Positions 1 through 12,019 of a stretch of 64,000 nt of DNA are shown one piece after another (within the stretch, counting starts at the first letter, position 1; every line of letters starts with the position of its first letter). The notes below the pieces were generated by a model, which worked only from the letters and a program-made list of their open reading frames with translations, was not told the DNA's origin and ran no database searches. Made by a program: the position numbers and the translations under genes. The DNA is from Sequoia sempervirens (lineage: Eukaryota > Streptophyta > Pinopsida > Cupressales > Cupressaceae): the NCBI GenBank assembly GCA_007258455.2, contig VDFB02193867.1:528193296-528257295 (forward strand), in the 5' to 3' direction.

Positions 1-803
1 AACATATAAAGCCACATGAATTATCACATAAAACGAGGAATGCACCAATTCGCACAAAGTTTCCATAGATAACAATTCCACAGTGCAAGGCCAGAACCCA
101 CATAAACATAAATCCAGTATAGATTCAAGTGTTCACAAAGAACCAACATAAAAAGCCAATCATAAAGAGAACTTTTTCCCCAACCTCTGGAAGTCTAAGT
201 CACTAACACAATGGTTCCCCCATCAAAATGACAATGATAACATGATCTCAAAAAGACTATTTTCAATCCACAATTTATGAATAAAAAAGTGTAGAACAAC
301 GAGTGGTAACATCACAAAGAGATCTTCAAACTCAATAAAAAACTAACATAATCAACTCAATACAAAATCAACCTCAAGAATCAAATTATTCTTAAGAACC
401 ATTAGTCACAAACGAGCTCCCACTTTAAACCATAACCGAAATCACCTCAATTCAAAATCAACCACAATAATAAAATCAACTTAAATTCCAAAATCGTACA
501 CATAATTCATCATCAAAAATCAATCAAATATTGCAACTATGAAATACACTATTCAAATTAACAAGCAATAACATTTCAGCCATGAACTCAACCTAAAGAT
601 TACTAATGAATATGACATAAAATTAGGTTGCTCACTTGATCAAATTAAAGGATTATATAATGATATTCCAAGGGAACTCTGTCATCATCAAAGTAATCAT
701 TTCAAAATCCTAGTATTAAAATTTAAACTATAAACAATGCTACGAGGTTTATATGAAAGTAAATTTCACAATGATGATTTATGGTGGAGGGTGTTGGAAA
801 AGG
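1..803. other. AT-rich stretch without recognised gene
   Basis: Both strands are rich in stops and poly-A/T runs. I see no protein similarity, repeat array or RNA gene. It ends where the first PPR-containing arm begins. Confidence 0.5.
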
Positions 804-1149
804 GCTGGCCTTAAATGTTACACACTAAGCTTTTGACCGGTTAGGTGGCTGTGGGCCCATTACTTGTTTGACATCCATTCTCGTTCGGTTTAGAAAATAA
901 TCCCTGTTAACATTTGAATTTGAACGCTATTCCAGCACAGTTGATCTCCTAAAACAAAGCACTTGGCAAAGGGCAGTCCCGTGCCGTTTTCATGGAATAA
1001 CTAGGCACTGAGGTATTTTCACAGGGTTTCTTGCTTTATGGAAATGATTTCTGTAGCAGACAAAAGACATGGCATGCTCACGATGCAGTCGATCCAACAA
1101 GCATATTTCCATCCCAATCACTTTTATTTCCCAATGTACTCTAGCCTGT

Positions 1150-1605
1150 GCCAAAACAGGAGCTTTGGAACAGGGTATGGACGCCCATCAAAGTATAATG
1201 GAAGGGCGATTATAGTTAGATGTCATAGTTAGAAATGTTCTGGTAGAAGTGTATGCAAAATGTGGAAGGATAGACAAGGAACATGAACTATTTGACTGAT
1301 GCCTCAATGAAATCTAGTCTCATGGAGTGCTATGATTGCAGGATATGCACAAAATGCATTTGTTGAAAATAATTTACAAACTTTCAGCCAAATGTGATTG
1401 GCTGGTTTAAATCCACACTCCGCAACCCTTGCCAAGCATCCTCCCAGCCTGTGCGAAAATGGGAGCTTTGGAACAGGGTATGGAAATCCATCGCAGTAGA
1501 GGACTTTTGCTAGATGGTGTTGTTGGAACTGCCCTGGTAGACATGTATGCAAAATGTGTAAGCTTAGACAAGGCACGTGAACTATTCAACATAATGCCAT
1601 AATTG
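1150..1605 (+). pseudogene. PPR (pentatricopeptide repeat) protein fragment, decayed
   Basis: About two PPR units can be followed in shifting frames. Around 1150-1330 the frame resembles GALEQGMDxHQSIMEG followed by VYAKCGRIDKE; around 1405-1600 it reads LNPHSATLASILPACAKMG, then a GMEIH segment, TALVDMYAKC and SLDKARELF. These are hallmarks of plant PLS-type PPR proteins, which act in organelle RNA editing and processing. In-frame stops (for example near 1229 and 1298) and frame changes show it is dead. There is no start codon, transit peptide, or E/DYW end. A partial extra copy of the SLDKARELFD unit follows at 1615-1665, a short local tandem duplication. The same fragment occurs inverted at about 17950-18420. 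Confidence 0.8.
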
Positions 1606-1734
1606 TGGGATATGAAAAATGTGTAAGCTTAGACAAGGCAAGTGAACTGTTTGACATAATGCCTCAAAGAAATAGGTTCTCGTTGAATGCCCTAATTACA
1701 GTATATTGATAAAATGGATTGAAGATCTCTTCTT

Positions 1735-2110
1735 AGGTTCACGGAGCGCTAAAACATCCAATGATGGGTTGTAAAAACTCACCAAATTTTTTAGAATCTT
1801 AAATATGTACAATTTTTTCATTCAACACTATGAATCTAGTTTCAATGTCAAAATAATATCAATCAAAGGAAACACAACATTTAAATCCATCTAGAGGAAG
1901 AGTATTCACACTTGCAAGAGCAATGTTATCAACAATTACTTTTGTGCTTGTCATGCTCTTATTCCAAATGTAATATTGTCCCATGGCCTTGGTAAGTTCC
2001 TTGTCACTAATGAGGATATAGATATTACACAAAAACATGGAAGAGATGTTGATATTGACATCAGGTCAAATAAATCCTTTTATGAGATCCATACCAAACA
2101 TTTCTAAAAT
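1735..2110 (+). other. Unidentified frame shared by both inverted arms
   Basis: Downstream of the PPR relic a frame beginning around FFRILNMYNFFIQHYESS and ending around SNKSFYEIHTKHF can be read with two stops. The other arm keeps the equivalent frame open for 105 codons (17492-17809). I do not recognise the product. Similar frames in two diverged copies could mean past coding function before duplication or could be chance in a recent copy pair. Confidence 0.35.
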
Positions 2111-2183
2111 GACAACCATGATATCACCACCTTGGAAGAAGAAAACATTTTCTAAATCTAACTTGATTGATCTCCACAAGGAT

Positions 2184-4409
2184 ATTATGTTTGGTAGTTG
2201 TGTCTTTTGTTGTTATATTTCTATTTATGTTTAGTAGGATGATATGATTTTTAGTTGAGGAATTTTAAATAGTTAATATTAATCTTGGCCTACTATGATC
2301 ATGCGACAATGCATTTGTCTGACTTACTAGATGAGTGGACCTATTAGATAATATCTCCAGTTTTTTGTTTTTTTTTTTAATTTTTCCTTGAATGGAAATA
2401 TATAATCTCTATAGTCAAATACTATATCTTTGTGATGTACTAAGAAAAATGTAAAAATTGTATATTTTTTGTTGTTGTTAATGAACTATACTTAATACAA
2501 TAAATCATCTCCCTACATTTATGTAGTGTGAATGAAAACATTGCTAAATTCACATAATGTGGTGGCTTTTGACTATTATGTCTTATTATAGGTAAATTTT
2601 CATGGGGTGGTATTTTGGTGCAATTTATGTTTTTACCCTTTGGTTGGTCTATAGTTTAATGACCACCATGATAATCAAGCATCAACATTAGAAGGAAAGG
2701 GATCCTTTAAGAAGAGCTCAACTCATGGATAAGAGATTGCTTTAAACCTTCACTTGTAATGAAATAGTTGCCTTAAGTTTTTTTAAATTAATTTTGGGTG
2801 ACACTAGTTTGGATAATCATGTCCCTTACATTATAAGGCTTGTATAAGGGAGGAATTTATAGTGATTGGTAGTAGCTATCACCAATGTGGCTTAGATTTT
2901 ATAGATTATATGCTTTCTATTTCCTACACATTTCAAGGATATGGAGGTGTTGAAGTTTAAGGAAGAGGTGGTGGTAAACATGGAAGAAAATTATTAGTGA
3001 TGGTGTTAAGGACATTCATTTAGTCCCTTTAGGATTTAGACCTATGGACAATGAAGAATTGAATCAAGTGCATTGCAAGTTACTATTTCTTCATGCTTTT
3101 TGTGTAGATTTAGGGAAGGTGTTGACACTCTCACTATGGTCCATAGTCAATGTCATGTAGAGGTCTCTAACAACTTGACAATTCTAATCATTTTTTCATA
3201 TAAGATACAAAAAGCTTAGCATAGGAAGGATTTATATCATGAAGTAGGTTTCCATCACTTGATCCCAAAGCTGGTACTATCTTGATGGATGCAAAATATA
3301 ACCCTAATGCAATAGAGGTTGAATACCTAGCCGATTACAATGTGGTAGAGAAATCAATATTTCAATGGAATTGGGCAATATGTTGATTCCCTTGTTATTT
3401 ATGATGTTGTTTGTTATGGTTGTGGTGTTTGTAGGGAGTGACATTTATTATTTAACATTTTTACTATTTTTTGGTTTATATGTTTATAATGGTAACTTAA
3501 TGTTCCTTCATGCTTTTGCATATGTTCTTTATACCTAATTATTATGATAATTTATTCTCTTATGGATGTAATCTTTATATTATTCTTTTATTGGGAAAAG
3601 ACCCTAATAGATCTCCAAGTAATTAATCTAGTGAACTTTAACACTAAAGAAAAAAATCCAATCCTTGTCTCTTTATAATTACAAAAATTGAGATAAATGA
3701 GCAATTAGGGAGAATTAAGACATAATATTCTATCATGCAATATAGGATACATTACAAACATTAAATAATGACAAAACCAAGTTTTGGATCTTGAATAAAC
3801 ATTCTAAGTATGAGGTCTTTATCCTCAAACGAGTCATTATATGAAGAGACTAATAAATAATTTATGATTGGGTGAAATTCTAAATTTTTATCACACATTA
3901 TGATATATTTTCAAAAAAAATATATACAAAATTATTCCTCATTCTAGCACATCATTTATGTGACTTAACTAGTTCCAACTCAAAAAATCACACTACAATG
4001 TTATTGGTAGGAAACTAAAAACTATTAAGGCACATTCTCTATACAATTTGGGATATCATCAATGATGCAATCTGGTTGGATTCTTTTTTTCTAAATTAGA
4101 TTTGATAATAATATTTCTTTCCAAATATTAGATTCAACCAAAAAAATATATCTAATATAAATCTAGTCATAATATTTTTGGAAAGAGGTACTTACTACCA
4201 AAAAAATGTAGTAGTGTTTGGTGTCAAATTACAATCTTTTTGAAATTATTTGAAAAATGCAACATTACCTCCACTTTTATTCACATTAATAGCATTTTTG
4301 AGAAACAAAAAAATAGACTATTGTAGAACTAAAGGAATAGTTTTTAAGAAAAACTATTCTTTTTTATTAATAATATTTTTCTTATATTTTCTGTACAAGT
4401 AGGTCAGTA
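2184..4409. other. AT-rich region with no recognised gene
   Basis: Stop-rich in all frames. Around 2590-3420 the base composition is a little more balanced and short open stretches occur, but no family is recognisable. It may be old transposon sequence. Confidence 0.4.
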
Positions 4410-4613
4410 GTGCCCAAATATAAGGCCAATTTATTTCTCAAACCAAAATGCTTTTTTTTCTCATATACACAACATACAGATGAATTTACCTCATGTGAAT
4501 TCAACCATTATTATAGAGAAGAAAATCAAGCTACCCATATTCTAGCCAATATGAGAATTAACCAAATTGAACATACTTTGGTCTATGACTCATCTTCAAA
4601 CATAGAGTATTGA
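4410..4613 (+). pseudogene. Possible non-LTR (LINE) RNase H C-terminal relic
   Basis: The frame contains CEFNHYYREENQATHILANM, which resembles the end of plant LINE-type RNase H domains, where the usual pattern is a His, then Arg-Glu-x-Asn, then Ala-Asp-x-Leu-Ala-x-x-Gly. Here the Asp of the last block is replaced by His. Nothing else of a LINE (endonuclease, RT) is visible upstream. The match is short, so this is a tentative call; it could be chance. Confidence 0.35.
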
Positions 4614-6985
4614 TCAACAATTTAAAATATATTTTCATAATGATCACAAAGTTTGATTTCATGTACCTTTCATTAATTGTGAAAGTCTATGCGACATTTA
4701 AATCTTCACATCCAAATGACTCAATAACTGCACATGGTAAACAATCATGGGAAGCTAGTTTTTAAATCCACTTTTCATCTAAAGTTCTTCTCTTTAGGAT
4801 TTTATTCACTATATTATCGCCACAACTTACCTCTAAGTCAATAGTAAATATGAATGATATTTTTCCCTTTATTTACCTCCTCTGGCTAATCATTGACACA
4901 TTCCTATTTATGGTCTCTTACTATTTTAATTGTCATCCTACTCCTCTTCTCTATATCCTATTAGAAGGGGTGAGATGGAAATATATAGAAGGATTTATGT
5001 GCTTCCATAAAAAACCTAACCACTCATTGTAGGTCCAATTGACTCCAACTTACTAGCATATACATTTTCTCTATGGACTATCCCCCTATTGAAAAGAGTC
5101 TTCAAAGCTATTTTAGGTGATGATCTTCAAGATGGAAACACTTGATACTTTACTACTTTGGTATCATCTATAATTGATGCTCCAACTATATGGACTTGGT
5201 GTAGGATATATGCTTCCCAAATATAATTGTTTATAAATTCAAGATTTTCTACTACCATCAACTCTCTATAGTCAAGTTTTCATTGCCTATGACTATATAA
5301 TGGGTGATCCTCAAACTAGGGGATTTATTCCCTTGTGAAATGATAAATAATTTTCATGTAGCTTCTCATGTTTTCAATACTATGTGGACTAGTTTGATTA
5401 ACAATTTTATAGTAGTTTTCATGCATGCCCTACATCTCACAATGGCTAGCCTGGGGAGTCTTTGTCAAATAGGGTCTTAGAGGTTTTTAGGACACCCAAA
5501 TTCATGTTTTGGCATGTTCCTTCTTGACCCCCTACTACTCCTTCCTTCATGTCCACTTTGAAATTGATCTCTCCTCAACTAAGTACCAATGCTTCAACTT
5601 CTTCCTCAATTGGCCCTCTATCTCTCAAACTTGGTCTTCCAACCACTACATTTAACTGTATATTCCCATTATCACTTTTATTAATATATTTATTATTGAT
5701 GTTCTCTCGCCTTTTATCTAATCAAATACTATTTTAAAATATATATATATGATACCCTAGAGGAGAGTATTTCTTGAGATGATATCATTTTTTGAACTTT
5801 TTAAAATAATTAAAGAAAAGTGTCAAGTTTTGAAAAACAACTAATATTTTTATTTAAAATTTAAATAAATCATATAGACAATTAAAAATGTTACATTCAA
5901 TTATTTCACATCATTTTAATATTTAAAATATATATGCCACTTTCATGTGTTTCAAGTTAAAAATGTAGACCATAGACGTTAGTGCTACTCATTTCCTTTA
6001 TCACAATGTGCCATGTACTCAAATTTCACCTAATTGAATATTCTTAATTTTAAATCAAATTTTAGTTAATATAACTCTTTTTACTTAAATGATAACAATG
6101 GAGGTGCTAGAATTTATTGTCTTATTGAAGAATAGTTGTACCACACAATCCTTGAGTAGATTGGCAACTCACTTTAAATTTTTAAAATCTTAGATGAATT
6201 AATTATGTAGGGAGATTCTAGCGTTTATGTTGGGGCATGTATAAGAAGATATTTGTCCAAACCCTTATTAAATGTAATTCTACTAGAATATAATTTAAGG
6301 AACTAGAATTTGTTGATAGGAACTAGGTTAATCCAATGTTTCATAGGTAGTATAAATTAAAAATTCATTACACAAAAAATATAGATAGGATATCCCACAA
6401 ATTATTATGAAATGAGTTAGAAAATCATTATCTGAGAAAAGGAATATTTAAATAAAGAATCCCAACACAATATTAAAGGAAATGGGGATATTATAACTAC
6501 CCTATCAAATCTAGATGATCACCTTCCACTAAGATGACTTTCTCTTCTAGTTTGGTGGAAAAATTAAGGGAATTCCTCTTGAGCTAAAAATCAATCATTA
6601 GAAAATAGGTCCAATGGCTTAGAAGCATGTGAGGAAGACCTAAATGTACAAGATGAAGAAGCAAAATTATTGGTCTTAGTGATTTTTTTTATCAATACCA
6701 TAATATGTGACATAGAAGGCCAAAGCTAACTACGACCCCAAAATAAGAATGAGTTGTAAGATAATGAACAAGAAGTCACAATTGAAGTGATCAAATATAG
6801 TTCTCAATCTATAGAAAATTTTGATAAACAAAGAACAAAGTAGGGGCAAGCACCCCCACCACTACAATGACAATATTAACTTGGAATGTTATCCAAGCCT
6901 CAATGCCCCTAACAAATATAATGCAAGAGCACGAGGCAATAAGGTAATCTTGAATCATTATGAAAAAATGGATTTTTTTACTTGA
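4614..6985. other. AT-rich region with no recognised gene
   Basis: Short open frames only (such as 4850-5032 and 5549-5737), hydrophobic by composition of AT-rich codons and without family similarity. No structured repeats beyond short poly-A/T and a (TA) run near 5740. Confidence 0.4.
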
Positions 6986-6989
6986 GTTC

Positions 6990-7500
6990 AATTGTTTGTT
7001 TGCTAGTTAGTTAGTTGTAGTTAGCAGTCTATGATGAAGAAAGCTACCACATTTCATTAGAACTTGAAATTGGCTTTTATAATTTTAGGAATAGTTTATG
7101 TTATTATTTTTTAAAGTACCATATTAAAATTTGAGAATAATTTAATGAGAAATAGACAATAAACTAGTTTGAGAGCATCTATTGGGTGGACAAATGCGCA
7201 TAGTTGGGATTATTTTCATGTGTGGAAAGTGATTTAAAGTTTGGAATAATAGAAGATAAAGATTTATTGAATCCTTGAGGACAAGTGTTGAGCACCATAT
7301 GGATTTTTCTCCATTATTTAGTTAACCCTTTGAATTGTAATTATATTATTTTTAGTTAATGACACATTACATGTGGTATTAGGCTTTGTGCTATGTTGTG
7401 ACTAGTACAAATCAAATTGGAATTTTTTGATGCTATATATACTATGGTTTGGATTGAATGAAGGTAAGAAAAGAGGTAGAATGGAAGAAGAGTGAGTATG
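6990..7500. repeat. Left copy of a diverged ~0.5 kb direct repeat
   Basis: Shares order and sequence with 8278-8770: a GTTAGTTAGTT-rich start, a segment reading GGATTATTTTCATGTGTGG (7208-7226; second copy from 8479), a GAGCACCAT segment (7290; 8568), and an end near AGAGGTAGAATGGAAGAAG (7469-7487; 8745). Divergence is high, about 30% with indels. The pair flanks ~0.78 kb and could be LTRs of a small non-autonomous retroelement, but terminal TG/CA and target duplications are not clear. Confidence 0.6.
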
Positions 7501-8277
7501 GATAATTTGATGTCTACAGAAATGGTAGAAAAGTTTGGGCTAAGGTGGATGAAGCAGTCACACCCATATAATATTGAATGGTTGTAGTAGTGAGATAAGG
7601 TACTATAAGAAAAGTGTTTGGTGAGGTTCAACATAGGAGCATATTATGATGATGTTTTATGTAATAATGCATTGATGGATTTTTGTCATGTGTATGAGAT
7701 GTAGGTGTATGATGAGAGGGATAAAACATATATGAGTTGATGTCCCTAAGGTTAAGTGAGGGATAATTTTATCGTGATGCAAGGGTGTGTATTGGAAATG
7801 AGTGATATGCATTGATTCCAACAATTTTTTTATTGTTGGATGACCAAAAAACAATGCAAACACAAAACAAGTACTATAGATAACTTGGGAATGTGGGGAT
7901 AGAATTCTCAACCAAAGGACATGGTAGTTAATAACATGATAATGAGTTTTATTTAGGAACATGCAATAGTAAACAATGTAATTATACGAGAGTATGTGTA
8001 ACCAAAATGGAGTCTAATAGATGTGAGGGATAAAGAAGATTGTGATGAAATACAATCTTTGAAAAAGAAAAATAATGAAGAAGATGATTGATAGGATTGA
8101 ATGCTAAATACTACTACAAGATGTTGAAAGAACAAGTTGATGAAGTAGTAGGTCGGAATTCCTAGATAGGGGTAGCTTATATTAGAAAATGAGGCTCATT
8201 TTCTTATCAACTCCAAGTGTGTGATGTAGGACATCCCTAGGTAGTGTGGAAATCTTGCACCATTCTAGAAAAGTGAT

Positions 8278-8770
8278 TTAGTTTAGTTAGTTATTTCTCT
8301 ATTAGTTTGTAGATAGTAGTTTGTGATTAATAAATTTATTATATTGGCTTTCAAAATTTTGGGATTAGTTAGATTTTTATTTTTGAGTTTCATGTTAATG
8401 TCTATCGATAATTAGATGAGAAAAAGATATTAAATGTGTACAAGAGTGTCTACTAGGTGGATAGTTGTGAACAATTAGGATTATTTTCATGTGTGGCAAG
8501 TTATTTAGCGTTTGCACCAATAAAATAATTTTTGTAAGGATGTACTGAACCATTGAAAATGAGTATTGAGCACCATGAGGATGTTTATCCACCATTTAAC
8601 CACTTGAATTTATAAATTTTTTTATTTATAGTTGATGATACATGTGGGATTAGAATTTGTTTCATCTTATGGCCAACACAAAACATTAGAAAAAAATGTG
8701 GATGTTATATATATTGAGTTTTGGATCAAAGAAAAGTACATGAAGAGGTAATGGAAGAAGTTGAGAAGTA
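8278..8770. repeat. Right copy of the diverged ~0.5 kb direct repeat
   Basis: Same orientation as 6990-7500, offset about 1.28 kb. The intervening DNA (7501-8277) has no recognised coding content, which fits a TRIM/LARD-like element or a simple tandem duplication of a larger unit. Confidence 0.6.
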
Positions 8771-10716
8771 AAACATAAGCAGGGTGAGACTATAAGTTCT
8801 TAGATAAAGATCGTGAGTAGAAAACAAGGAGTATGAAGTGGAGCACTGCATTATGAAGGGAAATACTAATACAACATAGTGAAGGTAATTAGACTAGTGT
8901 TTATGAGGCTATATTTTAGTGTAATCTATATTTGAATTATCATAGTAAGTGTAATGAAATGGATATGACCTAGCATGTAAGAGAGCCCATTACAAAAAGA
9001 GAGAAGTTGTAGTCATGGTGATAATCATGTAAACTTTAATTAATACAAATTTTTTGTTTTTATGAGATCTTTGTGTTGTTTGTGTATTTCGATGTTAATC
9101 TAGATGGTTGAATATTCCTAAATTGGGCCCAAGTTTGACCATGACTATATCAAAAAATCATTTATCTAAAGCATTTATTAGATATATATAAACTAGGCAC
9201 CATATTTTTATAAAAACTAAAATCTATTCTAAAGAGGAAAATAAGCTATCACAACATTAGCATGAATGAACACCTCATCTATCAAAGAAAAAGGTGTCGA
9301 GTGGTTTTAAAATTTTAACAAAATAGGTAGGGTAAACCAAATAACCAATTGAAAACTCTTTTAATTAACTATCATTATCCCCAAACTATAAGTTTTTTAT
9401 TTTCACCATATATGGACTTAATTTCCCCACTCTTAGGAGATAACAATGGGAGATAATTTATTACATCATAAAACCCATCATAAGTTAATTATACATGGTA
9501 AGTGAATATTTTACTATAATATTAGCCTCAAATGAAAAACAAGGAGGTATAACAAGGTCCACACAGTCACAAATTGATTTTAGTTCTATTTGAGCCTAAA
9601 ATTTCATGCAAATTTTAGTTTCCCATATTCAAAAATTTGATTTTAACACTCAGGAGTACAGTTGAAAAATTTGTTCAAGTGGCTCACTTTGAAAAATCAC
9701 AAAATGAAGTCAGTACAATTTCAAGAAAAATCACTTTGTAGACGTGTTCGTCTATCATGTGTGAGTATCTCCGCCAATTTTTAGCTCTCTACGATAAGTT
9801 TTGATAGGGTTTCAAAAGTTCAAATTGAAGGGTCCCGCGAAGGCTTTTTATTCACAGTCTTAAATCTGCTAAAGTAGCCATCTTTGGAAGCTAGTATTAA
9901 GCAACTGAAAGCTCATTATGGCAAACCAATTGATTCACTGGATTCTCCTCATGAAAGTCTACCTCCATGCCAATTTTCAGGGTCATAGCACCTAATTTGG
10001 TATTTTTTAAAAGCCAAAACCAAACTACTTTTGCATAGTTTCGACACTGGCATTTCCAGAAAATTCTTACAGAAGGCAACTTTGACACCTTGTATTTTGC
10101 AAAAGATTGATAAAAAATGATTGTGCACACGTACTCATGGGTCCCAAATGAACCAATCCTCCAAGTTATGGCTTCACGGGAAGTGATTTGATATTTTTAC
10201 AAAATGACAAGTTGGCATGCTTCATATAGTTTTCACAAGTGCAGTTTCAGAAAGAGCTGATTGGGCTACTTTGAAAATTAATATCTCTCAAATTTGATGA
10301 CTTCAAGCCAAACCCTCTTGCAATCACACTCCCCTACCATCCATTAACACATTAGGGAAATTTCATAGCTTGAGAAGAAGTTTTGAGCAGTTTTCCACAT
10401 CAATTTTGGAGGCAACTTGATCTATTTTGTCATAGTGCAAGAATAATTTTTGAAGTACATAACAGAGCGGCTAAATTGGATAACACCAACCATTGGAAGT
10501 AACAAATTAGAAATTCTTGAGCATAAAGGGAAATAAAAAGAAACTAAGTATCAAGTGGGGGCCTCAGTTAACAAGAGTAAATACAAGTGATGAGGAGATA
10601 ATTTTGAAGAGTCTAAATCGAAGTCTACTTAGTACACTCACCAATTACATAAAAATACATAAGATGAAAAGTGTGCTGCCCTTGAGGGATTATTTGTAAG
10701 AAACAAATAAAGACAA
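8771..10716. other. Non-coding region; part looks like old LTR sequence
   Basis: No credible gene. From about 9600 to 10430 the text recurs loosely: a phrase like GGCTACTTTGAAAA or GGCAACTTTGA appears near 9680, 10075, 10264 and 10410, suggesting a very degenerate repeat of 150-200 bases. The minus-strand frame at 9897-10130 shows no family resemblance. I infer old retroelement non-coding DNA. Confidence 0.35.
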
Positions 10717-11220
10717 TAGTCATGGAATTCTTGTGGAAAGACATGAAAAGCTAAAACTTGTCCAAACAATAGCAAGAGCGGATCTAAGGAGACTTTTTGT
10801 GGTAGATCTATGCAGTGCTTTAAAACAGAATTTGGTGCTTCAGGAACACAAGTTGGTGAAATTGTGTTCAATACATCTTTAACTTGATACCAAGAGATAC
10901 TCACAGATCCAAGCTATACTGGCCAGTTTGTACTGATGATTAATCCACATATTGGAAACACAGGTGCCAATGTAGTTGATGAAGAATCACATGAATGTTT
11001 TCTAGCGGGATTAGTGATTTGTAACTTGAGCAATTGTGTCTCAAACTAGAGATCAACTGAGTCCCTGCCAGAGTATTTAACGAAGAAGAATGTTATGGGC
11101 ATATATGATGTACACACTCGTGCAATCACTTGGAGATAAAGCGAATACAAGCTTTATTTTACTTCTACGTTCCATGATTTCCCGGATACAAAAATTTCAA
11201 GTAAAAATATGAGGGGCCCG
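10717..11220 (+). pseudogene. Carbamoyl-phosphate synthase small chain (CarA-like) pseudogene fragment
   Basis: The frame from 10831 to 11136 reads FGASGTQVGEIVFNTSLT, stop, [53 protein letters not shown], stop, RSTESLPEYLTKKNVMGIYD and VHTRAITWR. This matches the N-terminal domain of the glutamine-hydrolysing small subunit of carbamoyl-phosphate synthase (arginine and pyrimidine pathways; plastid in plants), where the family has TGYQE, DPSY, GNxGVN, RxxxSLxxYL and DTRxLT. Two internal stops sit where Gly (TGYQE) and Trp (SNWR) are normal: TGA for GGA and TAG for TGG. The stretch covers over 100 codons without an intron. Decayed sequence continues to about 11220. The glutaminase domain with the catalytic Cys is absent. 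Dead fragment; family assignment confident. Confidence 0.85.
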
Positions 11221-11640
11221 TGTTACGATCAAATGATAAGAAAGCATCACAAAGGCAAAATGGATAGGATTCCAAAGTTCCTAAGAGACCGGTGGCTAAG
11301 AATGAGCTTGCTAATTTACACAAAACTACGGCTCCTTCTAAGATGTTGAGAAATCTTTTCCGTCCTAAATAGAACTAACTTTACAAGTTAAGATATATCG
11401 ACTGCCTAAATAGTATTATAAAGGGGTCTTGGAGCGAAACTTTTATCATCCATGGGAATCAGGAATCACTAAGAAATCCTGTCCGAGAGCACTAATTGTG
11501 AGTATAATCACGAGAATCAAATAGATGATGATTAAAAGTTGAGAATACAGTCTTTTCCAATGAACTGGCGAAACTATCATTACCTGTGCTCACATCTAAT
11601 AGGCTATGAGTCCCGATAATCTATTTTGGCTCGATTAAAC
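11221..11640. other. No recognised gene
   Basis: Sits between the CarA relic and the third PPR relic. Less AT-rich than its neighbours, but all frames are broken and no family is seen. Confidence 0.4.
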
Positions 11641-11699
11641 AACAATGAGCACCTTCTCATTCACATTCAATCTGTGGAAACTAAATTTCATCTTCCAAT

Positions 11700-11985
11700 C
11701 ATGATTACAGATATGCACGAAGGAGGCAAAGTGGAACATGGATGTCTACAAAATCATAGTGCACGAGCATCCATCGAGTCAATCGAAATGGAATTTCATC
11801 AGCCGCCATCACCCCAATAAACATGCTACGCACAAAATGAAATTGTTAAAAAGGGCTTGGATATCCATCAAAGCACAATGGTTAAGGAATATTGATAAGA
11901 TGTTGTGGTTGCAAGCGCCCTGATAAAATATATATGCAAAATGTGGAATCACACAAGAGGCACGCGGGTTGCTCTGACTGAGGGC
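11700..11985 (+). pseudogene. Third PPR relic, heavily decayed
   Basis: Near 11850-11945 one frame reads GLDIHQSTMVKEY, two stops, DVVVASALIKYICKMW, which is the GxxIHxxIxxxG...DVVVxxALIxMYAKCG pattern of a plant PPR unit, with TGTGGA reached by a frame shift. A weaker trace (GKVEHG, then DVYKIIVHEH in another frame) lies upstream around 11726-11770. It is on the same strand as arm 1 but is more diverged, so it is not simply part of the inverted pair. No intact frame. Confidence 0.6.
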
Positions 11986-12019
11986 TAAACGCAAAGACAG
12001 TAATAAAGTGTAAATCATT

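Larger units (their letters stand above)
804..2183 (+). repeat. Arm 1 of a ~1.38 kb inverted repeat carrying PPR pseudogene sequence
   Basis: This segment matches the reverse complement of 17417-18794 along nearly its whole length, at roughly 80-90% identity by eye. The outer limits are the shared AGGGCTGGCC-type sequence near 804 and the shared CTCCACAAGGA near 2183, beyond which the two loci differ. The first two thirds hold decayed PPR repeats. The last third (about 1735-2110) holds an unidentified reading frame that can be followed in both arms. Because a coding segment and its non-coding flank were copied together, this is a genomic segmental duplication or element-carried capture, not an mRNA-derived copy. 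The order and orientation of events cannot be read from this window. Confidence 0.85.

Noticed and set aside
7356..8135. Minus-strand frames of 60-101 codons between the 0.5 kb repeats
   Set aside because: His/Ser/Ile-rich composition, no family resemblance, overlapping other frames; consistent with chance.
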